NCBI GenBank assembly: GCA_008921705.1
Contig: VFFE01007640.1
Span: 1,396,108 to 1,460,107 of the forward strand
Direction: 5' to 3'
Length of the DNA: 64,000 nucleotides
DNA from: Burhinus oedicnemus
Taxonomy: Eukaryota; Chordata; Aves; Charadriiformes; Burhinidae
A program made the position numbers and the translations under genes. Position 1 is the stretch's first letter. The number at the start of each line of letters is the position of its first letter. The notes below the pieces were generated by a model. That model was not told the origin of the DNA. It made no database searches and saw only the letters and a program-made list of their open reading frames with translations. Below are positions 25,441 through 35,964 of the stretch, one piece after another.

Positions 25441-27513
25441 AACACAAGGAGGTAATGACAGCATCAACGTAGGGAGGACAGAAAGGTATATCACAAATGA
25501 CACCAGAACTATATGTCTGTTGAAAAAGAGAGGTTGATGGAGATACAAAAACAGTGGAAAACGGGAAAAAAAAGGAACTTGCTTTAAAAGACTGCCAAGA
25601 AAAGAAGTGGGAGAAGTTGAAGAGATTTAGCCAAAATAGTACTTGAAGCTGTTATCAGAAGAGAGTGCTAGTTCACCTGTGGACAATATTTCAGAAAAAA
25701 AGGTCTTTGAGCAAGGGATGAGTGGTAAAAATCAACAGGTGATATAGGTAGAAAGAAGGGCTCATGAGGCTGGCACACAAGTGAAGAAACATAGTTTTGA
25801 GCTAATCTGGCCAGTGGATGAGGAACATCTAATTTCACTGCTTTAATTTGCCTCCCCCTTTTCCCTGTGACCTCAGCTGGGATTATTTATGCTCCTAAGG
25901 AAGTACATAGACATGTAAAGTGATTTGCAGAGTTTTATAGACTATAGTTTTTATTGACTCTTTGATCATCCTATTTTCACAATCATAAGCAATGTGAAAG
26001 TGACACTAGAGTCACAAAGAAGTATATCCTGCAAGGATGTCACTCAGGATTACTGTAGGAGATCCCATCAGTTTACTTTAGAAGAAAATCTGACCCAGAA
26101 TATTAAATGTTTTAAAGCAACTATGGGAAACAGTCAAGCATATATTTTGAACCAGATCTTCTCTACATAAGAGAACTCATAGTTGTTTAAGGCCATCAAT
26201 TACTTGACTCTCTTTTATTTCAGTAACAGTTAGGCTTCGAGATATTTAAGAAAATACTATTAAACCTATAGTAATTAATGTGAATTTATTGTTTAGGTAT
26301 CTCAAGGGGGTGAAAAGGCACAGAAATCTGGAGAGTTTGTCAACAGAAGACAGGATGTTGGGTAACAAGGAGACAGTAGAAAACAGAGTCCAGAATACAG
26401 GGTCCAAGAGTACGTTCATTTAGAAGACAGAAATGTTTTGGGAAAAGTTGGCATGACTAAGTGGTATTGCAGACTGTGACAGGAGGTACAGGTTGGAGGC
26501 ATTAAATTTTAGTGTTGGTTACCCTCCAGAGGAGCTTCATGACTGTCGCTAAGGGTAGAATTTGGCTTACTGTCTGTACAATGTGAACTTTTCCTAATTA
26601 CACTGCATATGCTGTTTGCTACTTTTTCTTTTATCTTTTCTGTGCTTCACAGTGATTTGTTACTGTGTAAAGGACTTTTTTTTCCCCTTCCTGTTAAAAA
26701 GCGTAAGCAGAAATGGCATGTCTGCTACACCTACTTAGTCACACGAGTGACTGACTTGCTTCAGTAGCATGAATTTGTTTTCATCTCTCTTAAGTAATTA
26801 CTTGCCAATAAAACTGTTCCTTCATTACTTTAGAAACCTTTCTGGTGTCTTCTGAGCATTGCCTGCATCTCAGGCATATGGCCTTTTCTCCGTAGATGCC
26901 CCCAACTTCATCCATTATTGTTACTTTAGGAGACATCAGTTCTTAATCAAGAGAATGCTGTGTAAGGTCGTGTGGGTTTGTACTTTTTCCGTCAATCCCA
27001 ACAGCTGCATGCACAAACATAAATTAAACTATTAAAAATCTAAGGAGATTAGAATGACTGCAATTAACTTCCAACTTATTTAATAAAACGTGTGTTTCCA
27101 AAGAAGGGTCATATAAAAGGAACAGATTGCATGCAGTTAAAAAAAAAAAAAAAAAATTGCTGCTTATATCCAAAGAGTAGTAAAGGAAAAGTGTGCTTTG
27201 ATGTGATTCCAAGGAGACCACGGGAAAAGTAGAGAGCAGCTTGGTTTATCTTGGGCTGTGTTTTCACTTTGTGTAGAAACTGTTAAGCAATCTGGTGGTA
27301 TTGATACAAAACCACCACTGAATGTCTGTTTACTGCATGGAAGCAACCTTAATCGGGTGAAATATCCTTTGATAGCATTAGCATAATCTGGCTTATTTTA
27401 AAGCTTTTTGAAATGCGTGATATCGTCCTATTTCTTTCTCTTTTTTGTCACAAAGGTTCTAGTCTTACACTTATCAAGTAAGAATTTTACATTTATATTT
27501 CTCTAATGGTTTC

Positions 27514-27540
27514 AATCACCTGTTAAGCATACAGGTGATT
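27514..27540. promoter_or_regulatory. Perfect palindrome with two inverted CACCTG E-boxes
   Basis: Arms AATCACCTGT (27514-27523) and ACAGGTGATT (27531-27540) are exact reverse complements around a 7-bp spacer. Each arm contains a CACCTG/CAGGTG E-box, the core bound by ZEB, Snail and E-protein factors, and ZEB proteins favour paired sites. The surrounding sequence looks like a conserved non-coding element. Function is inferred only. Confidence 0.35.
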
Positions 27541-30500
27541 CTGCATTCGTAGAGCACATTCCAGCGTGAATGTAAATCCACACCTTTATTGGGCAATTGA
27601 CTGGTGAAATCTGTTTAAATACTGAATTATCTGATCGCACATTATCGAGTTCATAACATTTGTAGAGATGCTAAGCATAAAATACTGTACCTATCAGAGT
27701 CCAGGAGTCAGAGAATTAAAGCTGTGAGAAACCAGCAGAGGTTCCAAGAGGGCAAGGTGTAAATGGTTAACTGCACTGATGCCAGGGCCCTACATAAAAT
27801 AAGCTGGAATCAATGAAAGCCAGACTGACTATCCAAACTGAATGAAAGCCAAATGCATAGCCAGATTCTCTGATGACAGGATTTGATGGAATTCCGAAAA
27901 ACTCAGTGAAACTATACTCATATATAGGAGGAGGCTAGCTGACCCGAAACAGCAAAGTTTGAAAGGAAAGAAAATTCAGAAGCATTTTATAAACAACACT
28001 GTAGCAGAAAAAGACCTAAGGCTATTTATAGTTACAGATTCATGTGATTAATTAGGAAGATTACAGACACCATTAATACTTAGCAATAAAACAGCGCTTT
28101 GACAGTGTCAATTCTGTACAGTATCAACACTACTGTTGGGTAGTTAGTGGGGGAGCAGTATAGGTTAGCTGTTATGAAGACAGTAAGAACTAAATGTTCT
28201 CATCTTGCTAGTATGTGTTGGAAAATACAGACACACGCACAGAGAAAAATTTGTAACCTTATAAAAGAGTATGTAGCATCCCTTTTTATGTTCAGCCAAG
28301 CTGCCACATACCCCCCTCTGTGTGCTTGAGCATAGAAAGTGAAATCCTCGCTGACCACCACTGCACAGGTGCATTAATGCACAAGACCTCCACAACACAT
28401 TCATTGAATGTGTTTTTCCAGCTCAAAAAATCTGCAACAAACAACTCCGACATGAAAAGAAGAGTTGGAGCACATAGTTTCACAATAATTTCTCACCACT
28501 CGTGTCATAAGTGAAGTCACAGAGGAGCTGAATGTCAGGATTCCTGCGTGCTGCTTTGTGTGTTCAGCTTGAATTGCTGCGTGCCTCTCCGCAACTTTGG
28601 GGATAAGCAGGGAAATCCCTGTTGAGGACTACTCTGCAAATACAGCTTAAGTTCTGCTCTAGTGTATTCTTCCGGCACTGGTATGTTGTGGTGCTGGGTT
28701 CGATGTTCGTAGTTGTGCTGCTTCTGCTTAGTGCAGGAGGGAAATAAGACTCATAAAGATTTTACTGAGGGCTGTAAAGCTCTGGTGGGAATGAACAGGG
28801 CACCAAGAAGTTAAAACCAAGGTTTTCAATGGTATTCACCAAACTCTGATGCTTGATTTTTCTCAAGCTCAATACGTTAAAGATCTGCCCTCAAACTCAG
28901 ACCCCAGCTCATCAGAAAAAAATTAGCTCCCAGTAATGAGTGTAAAATCCAAGCTGCAGTTTGCCATAATTTGTTTGCTGGTAACTGAGACATGATTTAA
29001 CTGGTTGTTGGTCTCTCCTTGTGTTTCAGTCTTCTTTTGATTCAGTAGTTTACAGCCATTCTGCTGTTTCTGCATCCTTCCCTTGTAAAACAAAAAGGAG
29101 TACACATGTGTCCTGAGTCCTATTACTATCCATAAACACATTACTTTCCAACCAGATAACAATTCATATTTATTCCCATGCATTGATTTTCTCATATCAT
29201 TTTACCAAGGACTACTGCTGTGAGAGAATTCTTCAGGATGAACTCCTCCTCTCCATCATCTCTGTGCAGTATATCGACACTAAACCTTGCCTGTTTTACT
29301 GAAAAATCCCCTGATGTTCGACGGAGGGATGTTTACCATAGAAATCAGTGTGTGGAACTTTGATTATTCAGCAGATAGCTGTGCAAAAACACGTTTTGAC
29401 CTCAGTGTGGAAAGGAAAAAAAATTTATCAAATTAGAATACTTATTTGAAGAGATTGGTCAGCAAATTTTCTTTTTGCTATTACTGATTCCTACAATAAA
29501 ACATCTTTGTGTCAAATCCTGTTCGCATTTCCAAGAAATGCATTAGCCCTGATTGTTGCAGCAGTGCAAAAGCAAACCATATTAGTTTCTTACTGACAAA
29601 ATATATACCTTCCACAGTCATTTCCTTCCACAACATAATTACTTTTTTGGTAAAGATGGCTTGTGTATCTTCCTCTCAGCACTAGGACTTTCTTCATTCA
29701 GATATGTAGATTAAAACAATGGTATTTGATTTTTCCCCATAAGTGACTGGTTCTTTCTGGTTTTAATATTTGAAAATTCTGATTGAAAAGCTTTTCTAAT
29801 TCTTTTCCAGATCACCCTTAAAAATATTAATCATTACTCTGAACATGCTGGCTATCCTCTCTGTCCTTAAATAAGTATAAATGTAGGTCCATGCAATAAT
29901 GTATCAGTGCTTAGGTCTTCACCCTGATCTTGTTTAATATACCAGTACAGACAGCCTGTGAGTGACCTACAAAAATGGTCTCCTTGAAAGATTTCTCTTT
30001 AGCTATTCACGTTTTAAGCTGCAGTTATCTCTGGTCCCTCGAGCTGCCGGTTTCCATTCTGATTTACACATTTCCTTATCCCCGACAGCACTTTATTCTC
30101 CTCTGCAGTAACTCAGCCACAAATACCGTCTGCTAGTGTCTGAAAGACTGTCTCTGCCTCAGACAACTTCTCTTGATCCTGATATTCTTCAGCAGAACCT
30201 GCCCTTTCTCTCTTCCCTGCCCCACTCTATTTCTTTGTTTGAACATCCTTATACTACTTAAAATTGCTCAAGCTATGGGTTTCAGGCAGGTTTCAGTTCT
30301 CTCCCTTGGAAGGTACAGTCATATATTTTGTTCTGATTGTACCCAATTTCCTTGAAACATCTTCTTCAACTCCATCTTAATGACTGCGAGAGGGCTATGC
30401 GTAGTCTCATCGGTTCCAGGCTGCCGTTGCACCAGCCCATCTGCACACTCTGTCCCATCCTTGATTTCTTTGTTCCTATCTACAGCTACAGTCAAACGGC

Positions 30501-31238
30501 AATGACGAAAAAGACTAAACCTGCTGACATTTGGTTACAAATTTAGTTTTTCCTCAGCTTCCGACATCCCCAAACACTTCAAACAAATATCTCCAGGCTC
30601 CAAGTGTGAAACGCGAATACACAAATAGCTTTAAATGATGAAAAACTTGGGAGAGGTTCACAACGCTAATTAACTGTCATGTTAGTTTTCTATAGTGACA
30701 CGTGAGTATGGCAGTTATCAATCTGAATGCTCTCTAAAGAACAAATAAAAACAATAGTTAACTTCCTCTTGAGGCTTTTGGGATTTTCAAGAGAAAATAA
30801 AATTGAAATATACGTGTTCTTTTCAGCTGTCATTTGAAATATTTCACTGCCAGTAGACTCGCAGAAGTCATCATCCAACCATGCATAGTGCAAAGGCTAT
30901 AAAAGACAACCACCTGCTTAAAAGGATGTACAAAATTTTGAGAATTGAGGTGTCTTCCCTGAGGTTACACTACCTTCCAGTGGCAAGAAGGGAACCCAGG
31001 TTTTGTGAAGCTTAGTCCTGCTCTGTTTCTCCAAAACAAAAGCTTCCTTCTGGAAGCCTGACCATGGGGACCTCTTCCTCCACATGAATCATTGGTCGTA
31101 TGTAGCTCAGAAGGTCAGACCAGACAGTTGGAATTCTGACTGTAAAGCAATCAACCTTTGGTCAAACTTCTGTCCTCTCAGTGGAGACAGACTGATATCC
31201 TACAAAAGCTTTTCCTTATTTGCATTTTCATAAGGGGA

Positions 31239-32465
31239 ATCCTCCTGGAAACTCTGCTAAGGCACATGCAAAATAAGAAGGTGATCGGTGGCTGCCAACA
31301 TGGATTCACTAAGGGCAAATCATGTCTGACAAATCTGGTGGCCTTCTACAACAGCATTGGAGCATTGGTGGATGAAGAGAGAGCAACAGACGTCATCTAT
31401 CCGGATTTGTTCAAAGCATTTGACACTGTCCCACACGACATCCTGGTCTCTAAATTGGAGAGACATGGATTTCACGGATGGACCACTCAGTGGATAAGGA
31501 ACTGGCTAGACAGTTGCATTCAAAGAGTTGAGGTCAACCACTTGATGTCCAAGTGGCGAGCAGTGACAAATGGTGTTCCTCAGGGGTCAGTACTGGGACC
31601 GGTACTATTTAACATCTTTATTGGTGACATGAACAGTGGGATTATGCGTATCCTCAGCAAGTTTGCTGATGACACCAAGCTGTGTGGAGTGGTTGACATG
31701 CTGGAGGGAAGGGATGACATCCAGAGGGACCTGGACAGGTTTGAGAGGTGGGCTTGTGCCAACCTCATGAAGTTCAGCAAGGCCAGGTACAAGGTCCCGC
31801 ACGTGGGTCAGGGCAATCCCATGCACAAGTACAGGCTGGGTGGAGAATGGGTTGAGAGCAGCCCTGCCAAGAAGGACTTGGGTGTGTTGGTAGTTGAGAA
31901 GCTCAACATGAGCCAGCAAGGTGCGCTTGCAACCCAGAAAGCCAACCATATCCTGGGCTACATCAAGAGAAGCATGGCCAGCAGCCTGAGGGAGGGGATT
32001 CTGCCCCTCTACTGGTCTCCCATGAGACCCCACCTGGAATACTGTGACCAGCCCTGGAGCCCCCAGCGTAATAAAGACATGGACCTGTTGGAGCAGGTCC
32101 AGAGGAGGGCCACAAAGATGATCAGAGGGTTAGACCACCTCTGCTATGAGGACAGGCTGAGAGAGTTGGGGTTGTTCAGCCTGGAGAAGAGAAGGCTCTG
32201 TGGAGACCTTAGAGCAGCCTTTCAGTATCTGAAAGGGGCCTACAAGACAGCTGGAGAGGGACTTTTTACAAGGGCCTGTAGTGATAGGACGAGGAGTAAT
32301 GGCTTCAAACTGGAAGAGGGTAGATTTAGATTAGATATTAGGAAGAAATCTTTCACTCTGAGGATGGTGAGGCACTGGGACAAGTTTCCCAGGGAGGTTG
32401 TGGAAGCCCCATCCCTGGAAGTATTCAAGGCCAGGTTGGATGGGGCTTTGAGCAACCAGGTCTAG
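31239..32465 (+). CDS. CR1 ORF2 fragment: reverse transcriptase domain, open but 5'-truncated
   Basis: This is a partial frame of 408 codons plus stop. It is the C-terminal part of the CR1 ORF2 protein, which copies CR1 RNA into DNA at the insertion site. Counting from the truncation point, motif A is DLFKAFD at residues 56-62, motif B is [11 protein letters not shown] at 111-121 and motif C is FADD at 142-145. A C-terminal region typical of CR1 follows, including [16 protein letters not shown] and a [22 protein letters not shown] end. The aspartates of motifs A and C are kept. The residue before the motif A aspartate is Pro, while the 18-kb copy has Leu, a change likely to distort the strand. 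The frame runs on upstream into flanking DNA, giving an artefactual start at 31158. There is no endonuclease domain and no promoter, so I regard it as a dead copy that has not yet collected stops. Confidence 0.88.
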   Translation: MLLETLLRHMQNKKVIGGCQHGFTKGKSCLTNLVAFYNSIGALVDEERATDVIYPDLFKAFDTVPHDILVSKLERHGFHGWTTQWIRNWLDSCIQRVEVNHLMSKWRAVTNGVPQGSVLGPVLFNIFIGDMNSGIMRILSKFADDTKLCGVVDMLEGRDDIQRDLDRFERWACANLMKFSKARYKVPHVGQGNPMHKYRLGGEWVESSPAKKDLGVLVVEKLNMSQQGALATQKANHILGYIKRSMASSLREGILPLYWSPMRPHLEYCDQPWSPQRNKDMDLLEQVQRRATKMIRGLDHLCYEDRLRELGLFSLEKRRLCGDLRAAFQYLKGAYKTAGEGLFTRACSDRTRSNGFKLEEGRFRLDIRKKSFTLRMVRHWDKFPREVVEAPSLEVFKARLDGALSNQV

Positions 32466-32568
32466 TGGGAAGTGTCCTTGACCATGACAGGGAGGTTGGA
32501 ACTAGATGATCTTTCAGGTCCCTTCCAACCCAAACCATTCTATGATTCTATGTTTCTATGTTTCTATG
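31239..32568 (+). mobile_element. CR1 LINE, 5'-truncated, best-preserved copy
   Basis: A plus-strand CR1 begins inside ORF2 at ATCCTCCTGGAAACTCTG. It carries the reverse-transcriptase and C-terminal coding region to the stop at 32465 and a 3' untranslated region with CTAGATGATCTTTCAGGTCC. It ends in about four 8-bp tail units (ATTCTATG, ATTCTATG, TTTCTATG, TTTCTATG). The long open frame suggests it is among the youngest insertions in the window. The 5' half of ORF2, ORF1 and the promoter are absent, so it cannot move by itself. No convincing target duplication was found. Confidence 0.95.
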
Positions 32569-32574
32569 GAAGAA

Positions 32575-35319
32575 TCAGGGCATGAAAGGGAGGAAGAGAA
32601 TTCTTTAAACTGTATTATCAGAAATATTAATCCATCACATAATTTCATTACACATGGCTTCCTAAAGAACTAGCAAGGCATACAACTGAATGGCAGTACA
32701 TCTTTATATAAACACTCCTGTAATCCAGCTCTTTTTAAAGGTCAGCAGTGCACTCAAGCAAAGACAATTTGAAAAGGTAGGGGGGAACAGTGACCATGTC
32801 ATAGAAAAACTTGAAAAAATAATTAAAGGTTAAAAGTCAGTAACAAAAGGAGGCTCATTTAGAATCCTGAACCTGTTCAGTCACATTTACAACACTCTTA
32901 AAAAAATCTTATTTCAGTTAATGCCGTAAAAAATAGGCAAGAGACCGAGGGTTTTTTCAGCTTCCTGCTCTTCCCTGCAACAGACACACTGATATGAATT
33001 TTTGTTTTTTGTTAATCAGTGTCTACACCTTTGTTTTCCTGGTATGTGTACAACTTCTATAGAATACTGTATTTTACAAGCTGTGTATTGCACCAGCACA
33101 ACACAGCCTTTTCCTGAACAATGGATTCTGATAGAAGCTCTTGTCCCCAAATGCTTCACCCAGCAGAACGAGACAGACGGCAGAATGAAACACAACAATG
33201 TGTAAACACAATGTACCCAGAATTAATTGAGTATTTAGTCATAGGGTAAATAATAGCAAAAAATTAAGAAGGATAGGCAAGGGGGAAAAGCATATGGTTT
33301 TGGATGACATTTTAATAGAGATGAGGAAAAGTGACATAAAAAGCTGTTCTATTATTATTTTGGCATTTGTCTTAGAATAAGGCCTGGGGAACTAACCATG
33401 CCTGAAGCTGCAACCTACTAATGCTACAGGAAGAAAATAATCAAAGACATCCCAAGTCATTCGAGTCCTTGCAAGAGAATCTGGCTACAGAAGAGACTTT
33501 TGATCCAAGAGAATGCACAAAACTTATCTATTGCCAGAATAAAATTTCCTGTAACAATAAATCCAAGTAAAGAAACACGGGAACATTGTTAAAGTAAATT
33601 AAAGAAATAGTAACTATAAACAAAAATATATACTGTTCCACAAGCCATGGCCAGATAAAGGGCACTGAAGGTATTTATGATGGTGCTATTGGTAAAAATT
33701 CAGATGAACAGAGATCCCACATTGAGTAAAAATGGTGCTACAAATTACAGGGGAAATACAGGGGCAAAGCAACTTGCTAAAGGTAAAACTAAGGACACAT
33801 AGTAGGTTTGGGATTCATATTACAAAGTTGTGACTATGTCTGAGTTAGCCTCTGTTGCCTGTTCTTGTAGATCTCCATGGTCAATTAAGAGATTTTTAAA
33901 TATCTGCTTTAGGTTAATCTTACCACTGAATTGCCCATTTATCTCTGGGGACTACAAAGAGGTGATAAATCAGATATATAAATCTGTACCTGATTAGCTA
34001 AATCCCATTAGATATCTCCTGAATCTTGGGTTGATTTTATGCCAGGTGGCCAAACAGCCTTTCAAAAGTATCTGGAGCTCAATCAAAACCACTCTGGCAC
34101 TAGAATTTTCCTGCAAGGCCATGAGGAAGACTAAGAGTCTTGTACTTAAATCCTTTACAGCCAGCATGATGCACATCTGTGTACTTTTGGAAGAGAGAAG
34201 TATGAGGGAAGGTGAAAAGGAGGATCCTTGACTTCTAGGTGTAAGAGCAATAGCTAAGACTCATCATTTGGTCAGAATTCCCACTGAACAGGGACACATG
34301 AAACAAATAGAGGAGGAAAAGAAATAATCAATAATTCTTTGAGCTGCAGTTTCCTCCCGGGAAAGCTACTAAGAAATAGTAGGGTGAAGCAGGAGGCAGA
34401 TCAGCAGCACAATCCTGCTCCCAGAACTGCAGAAAGTGAAATGTGTTACCCATGATACCTCAGCAATAACTGGAACTTTGGGTATTCAGTACATGCCTTC
34501 AGGGAAGGCATGTTCTGTATAACTGTGTCTGTTTTCTCAACAAAGTGCAAAAGAAATAAAATATTCAGAAGTATGTTCATAAAGAGAACACAGTTATACT
34601 GTTGAACAGACAGTTGCCTTTCAAACTAACATTGGTCCTTACTGCACAGCAAAAGAATTTCTTGCTTGAGCAGGTCCTAAGAATCAGAAAAAACCCTAAT
34701 CTTAGTGTGCTGTAAAATTACTTTAATATAACATAGATCTTCAAACACCAAGTTCACTTTTAAATGCGTTTCCGTAATGCGCCTGTGGCATGAGTTAAGT
34801 GAGGGAACAGGTTTGTGGGAGGGTGGAATAGCTGAGAGGGAACGATGTATTAAAGTTTTGATTGATGTGTGGCAGGCTGCCTATTAATTTGGTATGTACA
34901 TGCTAGCTGAACGCGCTATGATTGCTTGGAGATAAATGAACAAATGATGCCAATGTGTATCAGTACCTATTTGCAATACTCACATTCCTTGCAGAGTGTT
35001 CTGCAAGGCTGACAGGCTGAAATTCATTCATGAGTGTGCATATCGACAGGAATAGAATAGGAACATAACACAGACGAAAAATAATACCATCTGTTATACC
35101 CATCTTGGAAGGCAACACACAGAAGAAAGACTGGGGGCCTAACAATTCAGCGACAACATGGGCAGCAAAAATAGAGGTTACTGTTGCAGACATCTTTACC
35201 TGAGCTAGAGTCCTAGCTACCTTTCATTCTCAGTGGAAAAATGTAATTTACTCATATGCACTGTGCTTTGGATAGCCTCATTATATAACAGAAGAAAAAT
35301 AGTAGGCCAGTACCCATAG
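32575..35319. other. Unique non-coding DNA
   Basis: No gene or mobile element is visible. Positions 34755-34950 look like a conserved non-coding element and are listed separately. Confidence 0.6.
34755..34950. promoter_or_regulatory. Candidate conserved non-coding element with PBX/HOX-like site
   Basis: The segment is free of repeats and has CpG-containing words (AATGCGTTTCCGTAATGCGC, GAACGCGC) unusual for its AT-rich surroundings. It contains TGATTGAT (34859-34866), a PBX-type composite core, followed by CTATTAATTTG. These features resemble vertebrate developmental enhancers, but no conservation data are available, so this is an inference from composition. Confidence 0.25.
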
Positions 35320-35325
35320 TTAATG
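35320..35325 (+). repeat. Target-site duplication, left copy (TTAATG)
   Basis: TTAATG directly precedes the first base that matches CR1, and the same hexamer follows the CR1 tail at 35955-35960. The flanking two bases also nearly agree (GG versus AG). Confidence 0.55.
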
Positions 35326-35954
35326 GGTACTTGCAGCCCAAAAGGCCAACCGTATCCTGGGCTGCATCAAAAGAAGCGTGGTCAGCAGGTTGAGGGAAAT
35401 AATTCTCTGCCTCTACTCTGTTCTCCTAAGACCCCACCTGCAATACAGTGTCCAGCTCTGGAGCTCCCAACATAAGAAGGACATGGACCTGTTGGAGCGG
35501 GTCCAGAGGAGGGCCACAAAGATAATCAGAGGGTTAGACCACCTCTGCTGTGAGGACAGGCTGAGAGAGTTGGGGTTGTTCAGCCTGGAGAAGAGAAGGC
35601 TCCAGGGAGACCTTAGAGCCCCTTCCAGTACCTGAAAGGGGCCTACAAGACAGCTGGAGAGGGACTTTTTACAAAGGCCTGTAGTGATAGGACGAGGAGT
35701 AATGGCTTCAACCTGGAAGAGGGGAGATTTAGATGAGATATTAGGAAGAATTTTTCACTCTGAGGGTGGTGAGTCACTGGAAGAGGTTTCCCAGGGAAGC
35801 TGTGGCTGCCCCATCCCTGGAAGTGTTCAAGGCCAAGCTGGTGGGGCTTTGAGCAACCAGGTCTAGTGGGAGGTGTCCTTGCCCATGGCAGGGGGGTTGG
35901 AACTAGATGATCTTTCAGGTCCCTTCCAACCCAAACCATTCTATGATTCTATGA
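35326..35954 (+). mobile_element. CR1 LINE, 5'-truncated, 0.63 kb
   Basis: A plus-strand CR1 starts in the C-terminal part of ORF2 and ends in ATTCTATGATTCTATGA tail units. It is closely similar to positions 31920-32550 of the larger copy 3.4 kb to the left, with whole phrases shared (for example GGGCCTACAAGACAGCTGG). The ORF2 frame is readable from 35378 (a segment with [20 protein letters not shown]) to about 35620. There a small deletion relative to the 31-kb copy shifts the frame into a stop. Matching TTAATG hexamers flank it, which supports a simple insertion. Confidence 0.93.
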
Positions 35955-35960
35955 TTAATG
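35955..35960 (+). repeat. Target-site duplication, right copy (TTAATG)
   Basis: This is the second copy of the hexamer, immediately after the last tail unit of the 35-kb CR1. Confidence 0.55.
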
Positions 35961-35964
35961 AGAT

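Larger units (their letters stand above)
20870..31235. other. Unique non-coding DNA without recognisable mobile elements
   Basis: About 10 kb with no CR1, LTR or gene that I can see. The 128-codon frame at 22935-23321 (plus) has no domain. Several stretches (about 23690-23830, 24380-24690, 27400-27660) have the even, homeodomain-site-rich composition of vertebrate conserved non-coding elements. Simple repeats are limited to a GGGGA run at 25418-25440 and a poly(A) run at 27137-27157. Confidence 0.6.

Noticed and set aside
31158..31238. ATG at 31158 as the start of the 435-codon frame
   Set aside because: The first 27 codons lie in flanking DNA. CR1 homology begins at 31239, so the ATG is fortuitous.
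31605..32033. Minus-strand frame of 142 codons
   Set aside because: It is the antisense shadow of the 31-kb CR1 ORF2. The same shadow is seen at the 18-kb copy.
31235..32575. Possible GGAA or GAATC target duplication around the 31-kb CR1
   Set aside because: The shared bases are only 4-5 long, occur at inexact offsets from the element ends, and are expected by chance.
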